In this document: positions 7,927-14,408 of the stretch, one piece after another
Numbering within the stretch: position 1 is the stretch's first letter
How the letters are laid out: every line of letters starts with the position of its first letter
Position numbers and translations under genes: made by a program
The notes under the pieces: generated by a model
What the model was told of the DNA's origin: nothing
Database searches by the model: none
What the model saw: only the letters and a program-made list of their open reading frames with translations
NCBI GenBank assembly: GCA_964505065.1
Contig: CAZDGF010000056.1
Coordinates: forward strand, 1 to 21,289
DNA: 21,289 nucleotides
Reading direction: 5' to 3'
Source: JABMMZ01 sp964505065
Lineage (GTDB): Bacteria; Bacteroidota; Bacteroidia; NS11-12g; UBA955

Positions 7927-8508
7927 TTATCTTTGTACAATATCTGCTTTAGTTGTGTACAACAAAGCTACTAAGTCGTTTACTAATTGAGCATTATTAG
8001 CCGCAGTTACACCATTTTTGGCTAACCCTACACCTATATCTCCTACAAATTTATCAAAATCGGCAGCATCTGCTTTCATACCCATACGGTTGTGCTTAGC
8101 TGGGTCGTGAGCATCTTTCATGTTTTTACCTGTGTAAGCATAAGCTGCATTTTTACTTCCAGTAGCTGCACACATAAAATCAGTAAAATTTTCACTTAAT
8201 GCCTTTAAACCTGTAGTGTTACTTGCGCCTAATTCTGCAAATAATACAGGAAAATACTTAGCCATTGCAGGGTCAGCAGCTATTACAAAAATAGAGCTAT
8301 CTACAACAGAGCGCAGGGTTAAACGTCCTGTTTCTATCATTTGACCAGAAAAAGCGGGGTCGCTTACCATCGTAGTGCCTCCTACCCTTTCGTACAATGT
8401 AGGTGTTGGAGCAGGCGTTGGCTTTGGGGTTTCTTCCTTATCTTTACAAGCTGTAAATACAAGGGTAAAGGCTGTAATAGCCATCATAAACATTTGATTT
8501 TTTTTCAT
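7927..8508 (-). CDS. Lipoprotein with truncated (group I-like) globin domain
   Basis: A 193-residue protein. Residues 1-20 are a lipoprotein signal ending VFTAC, so C21 is probably lipidated. A Pro/Thr-rich linker (28-37) leads to a truncated-globin-like domain from LYERVGG (38-44) to the end. The proximal haem ligand is probably H134 or H139 in KDAHDPAKHNRMGMK; the usual A-H-x-G-M spacing is stretched by a few residues here. The helix after TLYERVGG is also longer than in standard 115-130-residue truncated haemoglobins. Such globins bind O2 or NO in the cytoplasm, but this one is predicted to sit in the periplasm or on the outer membrane. The small TM protein gene lies upstream in the same direction. 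Haem binding is inferred. Confidence 0.75.
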   Translation of the reverse strand: MKKNQMFMMAITAFTLVFTACKDKEETPKPTPAPTPTLYERVGGTTMVSDPAFSGQMIETGRLTLRSVVDSSIFVIAADPAMAKYFPVLFAELGASNTTGLKALSENFTDFMCAATGSKNAAYAYTGKNMKDAHDPAKHNRMGMKADAADFDKFVGDIGVGLAKNGVTAANNAQLVNDLVALLYTTKADIVQR

Positions 8509-8566
8509 ATTATTTTATTGGGTTTTATTGTTGAATTGTATTATTGTTGAATAGTTGATTGGCTGT

Positions 8567-8613
8567 GTCATACTGAGGAACAGCCTGCCCCGCCTATGCT
8601 GGGAAGTATCTAT
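8567..8613 (+). repeat. GTCAT...ATCTAT-type dispersed repeat remnant
   Basis: The stretch begins GTCATACTGAGGAACAG and ends GAAGTATCTATAA. It has the layout of a repeat family I recall between genes in Bacteroidota (GTCAT start, ATCT end, variable centre). A related sequence beginning GTCATTTCGAG lies inside the BatA-like gene at 18640. The assignment rests on pattern recognition only. Confidence 0.4.
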
Positions 8614-8640
8614 AAATTGATATATTGTTCATTCATCATT

Positions 8641-8710
8641 CTTAATTATTCATTCTTAATTATTCATTCTTAATTATTCATTCTTAATTATTCATTCTTA
8701 ATTATTCATT
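8641..8710. repeat. Five tandem copies of a 14-bp unit
   Basis: CTTAATTATTCATT is repeated five times without change at 8641-8710, with degenerate units on both sides (about 8627-8640 and 8711-8724). It fills the space between the small TM protein gene and the globin-like gene. There are no spacers, so it is not a CRISPR. Copy number is probably variable. Confidence 0.9.
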
Positions 8711-8725
8711 TTTAATTAATAATTA

Positions 8726-9163
8726 CTAAAGTTTAGCTATCAATTTGGTTAATTTACTACTAAAAGAATTTTTATCGTCTATTACAGGACAACCTGTTTT
8801 TGCTTTCTCGGCAGATACTACAAATCTTTCTGCCTTATAATTTACTTTGCTTGTAAGTGTATTAAATACATTTAAAGAATTTTGTTCTTTAGCTAAATAG
8901 CTATATACCAACATTCCGCTTTCTTTATTAATAAAAGCGTATTTTACACCTGGCAAAGTAGCTACTATGTTTCTAACATTGTTAGCTTGCAGGCTATCTA
9001 AAGGTTCTTTAAAATCTATACGAGCCATTTGTAAGCCCACATCGCCATAGCCTGGCTTATGGGTAACTTGGTATAAATGGTATACCAATACACCAAATAA
9101 AATGAAAAATATAGATAAAGCACTTATAGCTATTCTAATAATTATTTTTTTTCTTGTTGACAT
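8726..9163 (-). CDS. Small membrane-anchored protein, unknown function
   Basis: A 145-residue protein with a basic N-terminus (MSTRKKIIIR) and one membrane segment (about 10-30), leaving the rest in the periplasm. Residues about 43-100 (RIDFKEPLDSLQANNVRNI, then LPGVKYAFINKESGMLVYSY) follow a beta-alpha-beta-beta pattern that recalls heavy-metal-associated (ferredoxin-like) domains, but the CxxC metal motif is absent. A single cysteine lies in TGCPVIDD. No family is recognised. It is upstream of and co-oriented with the globin-like gene, separated by 217 bases of mostly repeat DNA. Confidence 0.75.
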   Translation of the reverse strand: MSTRKKIIIRIAISALSIFFILFGVLVYHLYQVTHKPGYGDVGLQMARIDFKEPLDSLQANNVRNIVATLPGVKYAFINKESGMLVYSYLAKEQNSLNVFNTLTSKVNYKAERFVVSAEKAKTGCPVIDDKNSFSSKLTKLIAKL

Positions 9164-9180
9164 AATATGTTTGTTCTTCT

Positions 9181-9200
9181 GTCATATTTACGTCATATTT
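9181..9200 (-). promoter_or_regulatory. Direct repeat upstream of the small membrane protein gene
   Basis: GTCATATTT occurs at 9181-9189 and again at 9192-9200, an 11-base period or about one helical turn. It begins 17 bases upstream of the start codon at 9163. Tandem half-sites on one face of DNA suit an OmpR-like response regulator, but no cognate regulator gene is in the window. Confidence 0.3.
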
Positions 9201-9307
9201 TAATTTTTGGTTTTCATAAACTTAAAAATAATGTTAAAACAATATTATATTATTGATTTACAGGGAATTAAATTCAAAAATTTGAGTAGGTAAAAAAACG
9301 TGCTATG

Positions 9308-9315
9308 TATCTTCG
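9308..9315 (+). promoter_or_regulatory. Putative -7 element of the disrupted small gene
   Basis: TATCTTCG resembles TAnnTTTG. It is the same sequence as the element at 9834 before the MBL hydrolase. A TTTG lies at 9281-9284, with a spacer of 23 rather than 19. The start codon at 9342 lies 26 bases downstream. Confidence 0.35.
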
Positions 9316-9341
9316 CTAATTTTTTACTGTATTTTATAGCT

Positions 9342-9678
9342 ATGGATATTATAAAACAGCTTAAGCCAAAATTCAGCAATAGAATTGCTGAATCGAATAA
9401 CAAATTGCAAATCATGTTTTTACAAAACATAATTGCAATTTTTAAATCGGGGTTAAGCCCAACTAAATCAAATAGTTCAATTTTTCAAATTTCCTATTGA
9501 TTAATTTGGGATAAAAGAATATGAAGACAAAGAATGTGTGATGCTTTATTCATCAGAAAATTTTTTTTCAAATCAATATGCAATTATAGAATTGCGCAAC
9601 AAAAAATTAAGGTTCAAAAATATTATTGTTAACAATCAGATAGAGCCCCACATGGAATGGGAGTATAAACAGGAATAA
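9342..9678 (+). pseudogene. Small unrecognised gene split by a second element copy
   Basis: An ATG at 9342 starts MDIIKQLK (8 codons), which runs directly into element copy C; the frame then stops inside the element at 9498-9500. Immediately after the element, at 9511, an open frame of 55 codons continues to a TAA at 9676 (IKEYEDKECVMLYSSENFF ... EPHMEWEYKQE). Removing exactly the 145-bp element joins the two parts in one frame, giving a 63-residue protein. There is no clean 5-bp duplication (TTAAG left, ATAAA right), so the join is less certain than for yjbR. No family is recognised. A short product could still start at the ATG at 9541. Confidence 0.5.
9366..9510 (+). mobile_element. Complete MITE-like element (copy C)
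   Basis: A 145-bp copy that differs from copy B by six substitutions and one inserted base. The left end is CCAAAATT (one change), the right end AATTTGGG. The first hairpin has loop AGA with unchanged arms. The last small stem is AATTT/AAATT instead of GATTT/AAATC, a paired G-C to A-T change that keeps pairing. The flanks TTAAG and ATAAA match at only three of five bases, so a target duplication has decayed or was not made. Confidence 0.85.
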
Positions 9679-9833
9679 TATTTTGTAAAAATAAATATTC
9701 CCAATCAGCCATTAAGCAAAGTGCTAAAATTGGTGGTGGAATAATAAATTACCCTAAAAACTTGCATTGTAAGTAAATATTGGCTGTAAGTAGTAAAAGA
9801 ATAATTAAAAGAAATTCTATTTAGTTTTTTAAA

Positions 9834-9841
9834 TATCTTCG
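9834..9841 (+). promoter_or_regulatory. Putative -7 element of the MBL hydrolase
   Basis: TATCTTCG lies only 5 bases before the ATG at 9847, implying a nearly leaderless transcript if it is used. No TTTG is seen at the expected -33 spacing. Confidence 0.35.
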
Positions 9842-9846
9842 CCCCT

Positions 9847-10695
9847 ATGCAGCTATATACTATCAATACAGGAAATTTTAAATTAGATGGCGGTGCTATG
9901 TTTGGTGTTGTACCCAAAAGTATTTGGCAAAAACTAAACCCAGCCGATGAAAACAATATGTGTAGCTGGGCTATGCGCTGCCTTTTGGTGCAAGATGGCA
10001 ATAAACTAATACTTATTGACAATGGTATAGGCAATAAGCAAAGCGATAAGTTTTTTGGCTTTTATTATTTGCATGGCAACGATAGTTTGGATAACTCTTT
10101 AAATAAACTTGGCTTTAGCCAACAAGATATTACCGATGTGGTGCTTACCCATTTGCATTTCGACCATTGCGGAGGCAGCATAGCATGGAATGCAGATAAA
10201 ACAAAATACCAAACAGCCTTTGCTAATGCTACCTATTGGAGCAATGCCCTACATTGGCAACACGCCATAAGCCCCAATGTTAGAGAAAAACCAAGCTTTA
10301 TTACAGAAAATATTTTGCCTATTGAAGAAAGCGGACAACTAAAATTTGTAAACTCACCCACAGATATTGCCAATTTTATAACCATGCGTACTGTATTTGG
10401 GCATACAGAAGCAATGATGCTACCCCAAATACAATACAATGGGAACACCATTGTGTTTTGTGCCGATTTAATACCATCAATGGGGCATTTGCCTGTAAAC
10501 TATGTAATGGGCTACGATATAAAACCTTTGGAAAGTATGAAAGATAAAGCCTTGTTTCTTCAAGAAGCATTAGCTAATAATTATATTTTATTTTTTGAGC
10601 ACGACCCTTTAATAGAATGCTGCACCATAAAGCTAAACGAAAAAGGGCAATACATTCCCAATGAAATATTTACATTGGCAGAATTGGTAGGTTAG
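9847..10695 (+). CDS. MBL-fold metallo-hydrolase
   Basis: A 282-residue single-domain metallo-beta-lactamase-fold hydrolase without a signal peptide, so cytosolic. The dinuclear metal motif is H102-x-H104-x-D106-H107 (THLHFDHCGG), with H186 (FGHTEAM), D207 (CADLIP) and H252 (EHDP). The N-terminal features TINTGNFKLDGGAMFGVVP and WAMRCLL are characteristic of a large Bacteroidota subgroup distantly related to N-acyl-homoserine lactonases. Lactonase activity is possible but not shown by the sequence. It is flanked by a disrupted gene and by repeat DNA, so there is no operon context. Confidence 0.88.
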   Translation: MQLYTINTGNFKLDGGAMFGVVPKSIWQKLNPADENNMCSWAMRCLLVQDGNKLILIDNGIGNKQSDKFFGFYYLHGNDSLDNSLNKLGFSQQDITDVVLTHLHFDHCGGSIAWNADKTKYQTAFANATYWSNALHWQHAISPNVREKPSFITENILPIEESGQLKFVNSPTDIANFITMRTVFGHTEAMMLPQIQYNGNTIVFCADLIPSMGHLPVNYVMGYDIKPLESMKDKALFLQEALANNYILFFEHDPLIECCTIKLNEKGQYIPNEIFTLAELVG

Positions 10696-10697
10696 GG

Positions 10698-11052
10698 GAA
10701 GTTGGCTATAGTTTAGTTGGCAGTTGGCAAGTTAAAAAAAATGCANNNNNNNNNNNNNNNNNNNNNNNNNNNNNNNNNNNNNNNNNNNNNNNNNNNNNNN
10801 NNNNNNNNNNNNNNNNNNNNNNNNNNNNNNNNNNNNNNNNNNNNNTCTCCCAAAAGTCCCCTCTCCAGTGGAGAGGGGATTTAGGGGTGAGGCAAAAAGG
10901 CACTTGGCAATATAAAGAGGTTAGCAAATATAAGAAGTTGGCTATAGTTTAGTTGGCACTTGGCAAGTAAAAAAAAATGCATCTCCCAAAAGTCCCCTCT
11001 CCAGTGGAGAGGGGATTTAGGGGTGAGGCAAAAAGGAAGTGCGCAAAATAAG
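10698..11052. repeat. Tandem repeat with palindromic core
   Basis: Two units are visible. Unit 1 runs 10698-10745 and, after the N run, 10846-10933; unit 2 runs 10934-11052. Each has a 48-base head (GAAGTTGGCTATAGTTTAG ... AAATGCA) followed by TCTCCCAAAAGT, a palindrome with 10-base arms CCCCTCTCCA/TGGAGAGGGG around one G (10858-10878 and 10994-11014), then ATTTAGGGGTGAGGCAAAAA. The tails differ (136 versus 119 bases excluding N). A degenerate third head begins at 11053. I recall the core type as a common intergenic repeat in Bacteroidota. Confidence 0.85.
10746..10845. other. Assembly gap (100 N)
   Basis: Exactly 100 undetermined bases, the conventional placeholder for a gap of unknown size. 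In the downstream repeat unit the sequences on its two sides (ATGCA and TCTCCC) are directly adjacent at 10977-10987. Confidence 0.98.
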
Positions 11053-11185
11053 GAAGTTGGCAAATATTCAATTGGTAGTAGGCAAAAAAACAATGTAACA
11101 ATTTAACAATTCAACAACAATTCCCATTTGCGATAGCAAATAATATAACAATATCCTTCCTCCTATATCCTAACCCCTTTATCCT

Positions 11186-11225
11186 AAATCCTTTCCCCTA
11201 AATCCTTTCCCCTAAATTCCTTCCC
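11186..11225. repeat. 14-bp T/C-rich tandem repeat
   Basis: AAATCCTTTCCCCT occurs at 11186-11199 and 11200-11213, followed by a degenerate third unit to 11225 and preceded by looser variants from about 11151. The reverse complement (AGGGGAAAGGATTT) matches the start of the spacer at 1522-1536 except at one base, so it belongs to the same family of intergenic repeats. Confidence 0.7.
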
Positions 11226-11288
11226 AAAAAAATATATTTTTTTTATTGCAGCGTTTTTATGTTTAATTTTGTCTAATAGAATATCAGC

Positions 11289-11849
11289 ATGGTATTTGCA
11301 GAAAAGCAAATTATAGAGGGGTGCCTAAATGGAGACAGGTTGTCGCAGCAAACATTGTATAATCGCTACGCAGGAAAGATGTTGGCCCTTTGTAATAGAT
11401 ATTTGAAAGATATAGAACATGCTGAAGATGCTTTTCAAGATGCATTTGTAAAAGTATTTTCTCATTTAAAAAATTTTACTTTCCAAAGTTCATTAGATAC
11501 TTGGATAACCAGAATTTTTATAAATGAAGCCATTAATAAACTACGAACACTAAAACGCCTTGCCCTACAAGTAAGCATAGATGAAAACACTTGGCAAATA
11601 GCAGATAATATTGAAAATGCCCCCGATAGATTTGATAAAGAATTGGTATTAATGCTACTAAATAAATTGCCAGAAAACTATAGCGTAGTGCTTATGCTAT
11701 TTACCATTGATGGCTTTAGCCATAAAGAAATTGCCGATAAATTAAATATTCCCGAAAGTACTTCTCGCAGCACGCTAACAAGGGCGAGAAATATGTTAGG
11801 ACAATTGTATAAAAACGAAATAACGAGTCATGAATCAAGAAGAATTTGA
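11289..11849 (+). CDS. ECF-type RNA polymerase sigma factor
   Basis: A 186-residue group IV sigma-70 factor. Region 2 spans about 20-85 (YNRYAGKMLALCNRYLKD, AEDAFQDAFVKVF, DTWITRIFINEAINKLR) for core and -10 binding. Region 4 spans about 120-175 (LPENYSVVLMLFTIDGFSH, KEIADKLNIPESTSRSTL) with the helix-turn-helix for -35 recognition. No regions 1.1 or 3 are present. The following gene starts 20 bases before this one ends, so translation is likely coupled; by analogy with other ECF loci the downstream protein is its probable anti-sigma partner. The regulon is unknown. Confidence 0.95.
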   Translation: MVFAEKQIIEGCLNGDRLSQQTLYNRYAGKMLALCNRYLKDIEHAEDAFQDAFVKVFSHLKNFTFQSSLDTWITRIFINEAINKLRTLKRLALQVSIDENTWQIADNIENAPDRFDKELVLMLLNKLPENYSVVLMLFTIDGFSHKEIADKLNIPESTSRSTLTRARNMLGQLYKNEITSHESRRI

Positions 11850-13278
11850 TAATAAACTAAACGATGCGTTCAAAAACGAGTATTTGCCACCCAACGAAAA
11901 GTTGTGGCAAAATATTAGCGAGCGCCTTGAAAACAAAAAGAAAAAGCCATTTTGGTATTGGCTAATGCCCTTGGTATTGGTTTTGGTAACAGCTACTGCT
12001 GTATTTTTTAGTGGTAAAAAAGAAAGTAATAAAAAAGCTATTGCCACGAATGCTCAAATAAGTAATGAAGAAAATGCCACGAATGCACTAATAAACAATA
12101 GCAACGCTAATAATAATACAATTAACAACAACAATATAGCTACAAATATTGACACAGCTGAAGAAATTAAATCTAAAATTCATGTTATAGCCTTGGCTTA
12201 TTCTGAATCAGAAACCACTCCAACGCAAAAAAATACTGCTACTAAAACACCTAAAAATAAAGCCAAATTAACTGATAAAAATAAATTGGTTATTAGAGAT
12301 AAGCCAAATAATACTGTTAGCGATAAAGGGAACTCAAATATTAATACCTCAAATACAGAATTTGATTATGAACCTATTACTCGACTTTTACCAATTTATT
12401 CATATAAAAGAATAACAACTATTGGCAGTTTTATGCAATTTAAAAACCTTATAGAATACGAACCAATTGCATTAAATAAATTGCCATCAAAAATAAATAA
12501 AAATAACAATGGCAGTAAAGATAGAACAGCAGATTTTGATAAAAAATGGTGGTGGAGTGTTGGTGTAGGACCGCAATTGGCAATAAATAATATGAAAACC
12601 AATGATACTTTAGAACCCTATGTTCACAAGCAATTGTGGAAAAATAAAGAAAAAATAACAAGCAATGGTACTGGCTTTCAATCTCAATTTTTAGTTGGTT
12701 ATAAAATAAACAAACATTTTTCTATTGAAGCAGGATTACAATACAGCTTAAGAACAGAAAGCATTAGATTAAATGAAGAAAGCGATAGCATAGCTTTTAG
12801 GTCATCAAACGGCACAATAGGTGCTTATAGAAGAGTAATTTTATTGGCAATATTACAAAACCCTATAACAGGACAAAAAGACACAACCCCATATAACGCT
12901 ATTCAAGCATTTACTATGTTTACAAACAATAAATACCATGCAATAACAATTCCTTTAAAAATAAATTCAGAATTTAATATAACCCAAAAAACCAAATTTC
13001 AATTTGGATTAGGTATTGGATTAACCTATCTATACGCTAAAAAAATAGAACATTTTAATATGGTTTCTGAAGAAAGTTTTATATCTAAAAAACAATCTAT
13101 GTTTACCGCATCATACAATACACAATTGGCTTTTTATACTAATTTTAATGACTATGGCGAAATTGGTGTTTATACTGGCTTTCAAGGGTATTTAAACCGT
13201 TGGAACGTTATCAATAAACAATATTCTATAGGTATGAGCGATATGCAAATGGGTTTAACTTTTAGGCGTCCGTTTTAG
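11830..13278 (+). CDS. Putative anti-sigma/outer-membrane beta-barrel fusion protein
   Basis: A 482-residue protein in three parts. Residues 1-40 are charged and contain NEKLWQNISERLENKKKKP, like the cytosolic end of Bacteroidota anti-sigma proteins. Residues 41-60 are a membrane segment (FWYWLMPLVLVLVTATAVFF). An Asn/Lys/Thr-rich low-complexity linker covers about 62-235. From WWWSVGVGP (about 240) to the end are alternating amphipathic strands typical of a small porin-like barrel (PorT/OMP_b-brl type), finishing in FRRPF with a terminal Phe. The 20-base overlap with the sigma gene supports a partnership. The topology is odd: an uncleaved inner-membrane helix and a barrel domain in one chain. 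The anti-sigma role is inferred from context and the N-terminus. Confidence 0.75.
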   Translation: MNQEEFDNKLNDAFKNEYLPPNEKLWQNISERLENKKKKPFWYWLMPLVLVLVTATAVFFSGKKESNKKAIATNAQISNEENATNALINNSNANNNTINNNNIATNIDTAEEIKSKIHVIALAYSESETTPTQKNTATKTPKNKAKLTDKNKLVIRDKPNNTVSDKGNSNINTSNTEFDYEPITRLLPIYSYKRITTIGSFMQFKNLIEYEPIALNKLPSKINKNNNGSKDRTADFDKKWWWSVGVGPQLAINNMKTNDTLEPYVHKQLWKNKEKITSNGTGFQSQFLVGYKINKHFSIEAGLQYSLRTESIRLNEESDSIAFRSSNGTIGAYRRVILLAILQNPITGQKDTTPYNAIQAFTMFTNNKYHAITIPLKINSEFNITQKTKFQFGLGIGLTYLYAKKIEHFNMVSEESFISKKQSMFTASYNTQLAFYTNFNDYGEIGVYTGFQGYLNRWNVINKQYSIGMSDMQMGLTFRRPF

Positions 13279-14399
13279 CCCAAAATAGCTGCTGTTATTT
13301 TTTCCCAACTAAATTGTTTCTTAAACTCTTGGGCATTTTTGCTCATTTCCCCTTCTCTATTTTGTTCATAAAAATTTAAAATAGCATCTGCTATTTCTTT
13401 TTCGTTTTTATTGGTTACATAGCCAACTTTATTGTGTGGCACTGTTTCTGCCAAGCCGCCAACATTGGTTACCAACATGGGTTTATTAAAATGATAGGCA
13501 ATTTGTGTAACCCCGCTTTGGGTGGCTGTATGGTAAGTTTGCACCACCATATCTACAGCCGAAAAATATTGATACACCTTACTATTAGGTATAAATTCAT
13601 TGTGTTGAATTACCCAATTTTCTAATACTAATTCTTTAATTAATTGGTTATAGGGTGCTGCATCTTCGTAATATTCGCCTGCTATAATTAGTTTTAAGTT
13701 TAAACTTCTTAAACGCTTATCGGCAAAAGCTTTTAGCAATAAATCTAAGCCCTTGTAAGCCCTTATAAAACCAAAAAACAATAAAAAATTTGTATTTTCA
13801 TTAAGTGATAATTCTTTTTTAGCTAAATTTTTAGCTATGCCTTCTCCAAAATTATCGTACATAGGGTGGGCTATATATTGCGATGGTTTTTGTGGTACTA
13901 ATTTTTTCAAATCGGCTAAAACAGCCTCGCTCATGGTAATAAATCTATCTATACTCTTTACAAAATAATTGGTACAAATAGTATCGTAAAAATGTTTTTC
14001 GTGCGGATAAATATTATCTGCAATGGCTACCATTTGCGTTTTTTTATTGCCCTTTACAATACGGGCAATTGTGCCCAATATAGGTGCCATAAATGGCATC
14101 CAATAGCGAAACACCATCATATCTGGTGCTTGTTTTCTGTATTTTAAACCTACTTTTATCCAATTAAAAGGGTTTACAGAATTCATTGCTGTATCTATTT
14201 CAATATCTGTAGGTGCTGCCTCGCTGCTGTATTGGCTTTTGCCAGGAAAAAGAAAATTAGGATATTGTAGTTTGAAATTTAAAATTGTACAGTGGTAGCC
14301 TTCGTTTTGAAACTGCTTGCAAAGCCTTTCGTTGTAAGTGCTTAAACCACCACGCAAAGGAAAAGCTGGACCTACAATAACAACTGTTTTTTTAACCAT
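13275..14399 (-). CDS. Glycosyltransferase family 4 (GT-B fold)
   Basis: A 374-residue cytosolic or membrane-associated GT-B glycosyltransferase. The N-terminal Rossmann half starts VVIVGPAFPLRGGLSTYNE, the acceptor-side pattern of GT4 enzymes. The C-terminal half has NFLLFFGFIRAYKGLDLLLK and LKLIIAGEYYE (nucleotide-sugar fold) and ends with NVGGLAETVPHNKVGYV, where the conserved E of the donor site lies in GLAETV. Sugar and acceptor cannot be read from sequence. It starts 9 bases after the GT2 gene stop and is the last gene of the five-gene run. Its TAA overlaps the TAG of the convergent barrel protein in the four bases TTAG at 13275-13278. Confidence 0.9.
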   Translation of the reverse strand: MVKKTVVIVGPAFPLRGGLSTYNERLCKQFQNEGYHCTILNFKLQYPNFLFPGKSQYSSEAAPTDIEIDTAMNSVNPFNWIKVGLKYRKQAPDMMVFRYWMPFMAPILGTIARIVKGNKKTQMVAIADNIYPHEKHFYDTICTNYFVKSIDRFITMSEAVLADLKKLVPQKPSQYIAHPMYDNFGEGIAKNLAKKELSLNENTNFLLFFGFIRAYKGLDLLLKAFADKRLRSLNLKLIIAGEYYEDAAPYNQLIKELVLENWVIQHNEFIPNSKVYQYFSAVDMVVQTYHTATQSGVTQIAYHFNKPMLVTNVGGLAETVPHNKVGYVTNKNEKEIADAILNFYEQNREGEMSKNAQEFKKQFSWEKITAAILG

Positions 14400-14408
14400 T
14401 TTAGTTCA

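Larger units (their letters stand above)
10696..11288. other. 593-bp gene-free stretch: repeats and assembly gap
   Basis: Between the MBL hydrolase and the sigma factor I find no credible gene. The stretch holds about two and a half units of a tandem repeat (10698 onward), a 100-N gap, a T/C-rich 14-bp tandem repeat (11186-11225), and the sigma factor's promoter region. TAATTTTG at 11264-11271 fits the -7 consensus; ATTG at 11245-11248 is too close (15 bases) to be a standard -33. Confidence 0.8.

Noticed and set aside
8641..8710. CRISPR array
   Set aside because: The 14-bp units are directly adjacent with no spacers, and there are no cas genes.
9300..9500. 66-residue open frame on the plus strand
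   Set aside because: Most of it is read through element copy C; the similar frame at 5326-5544 through copy B shows that these are translations of the repeat, not proteins.
10706..10927. Open frames across the N run and the tandem repeats
   Set aside because: They are artefacts of translating N bases and repeat DNA.
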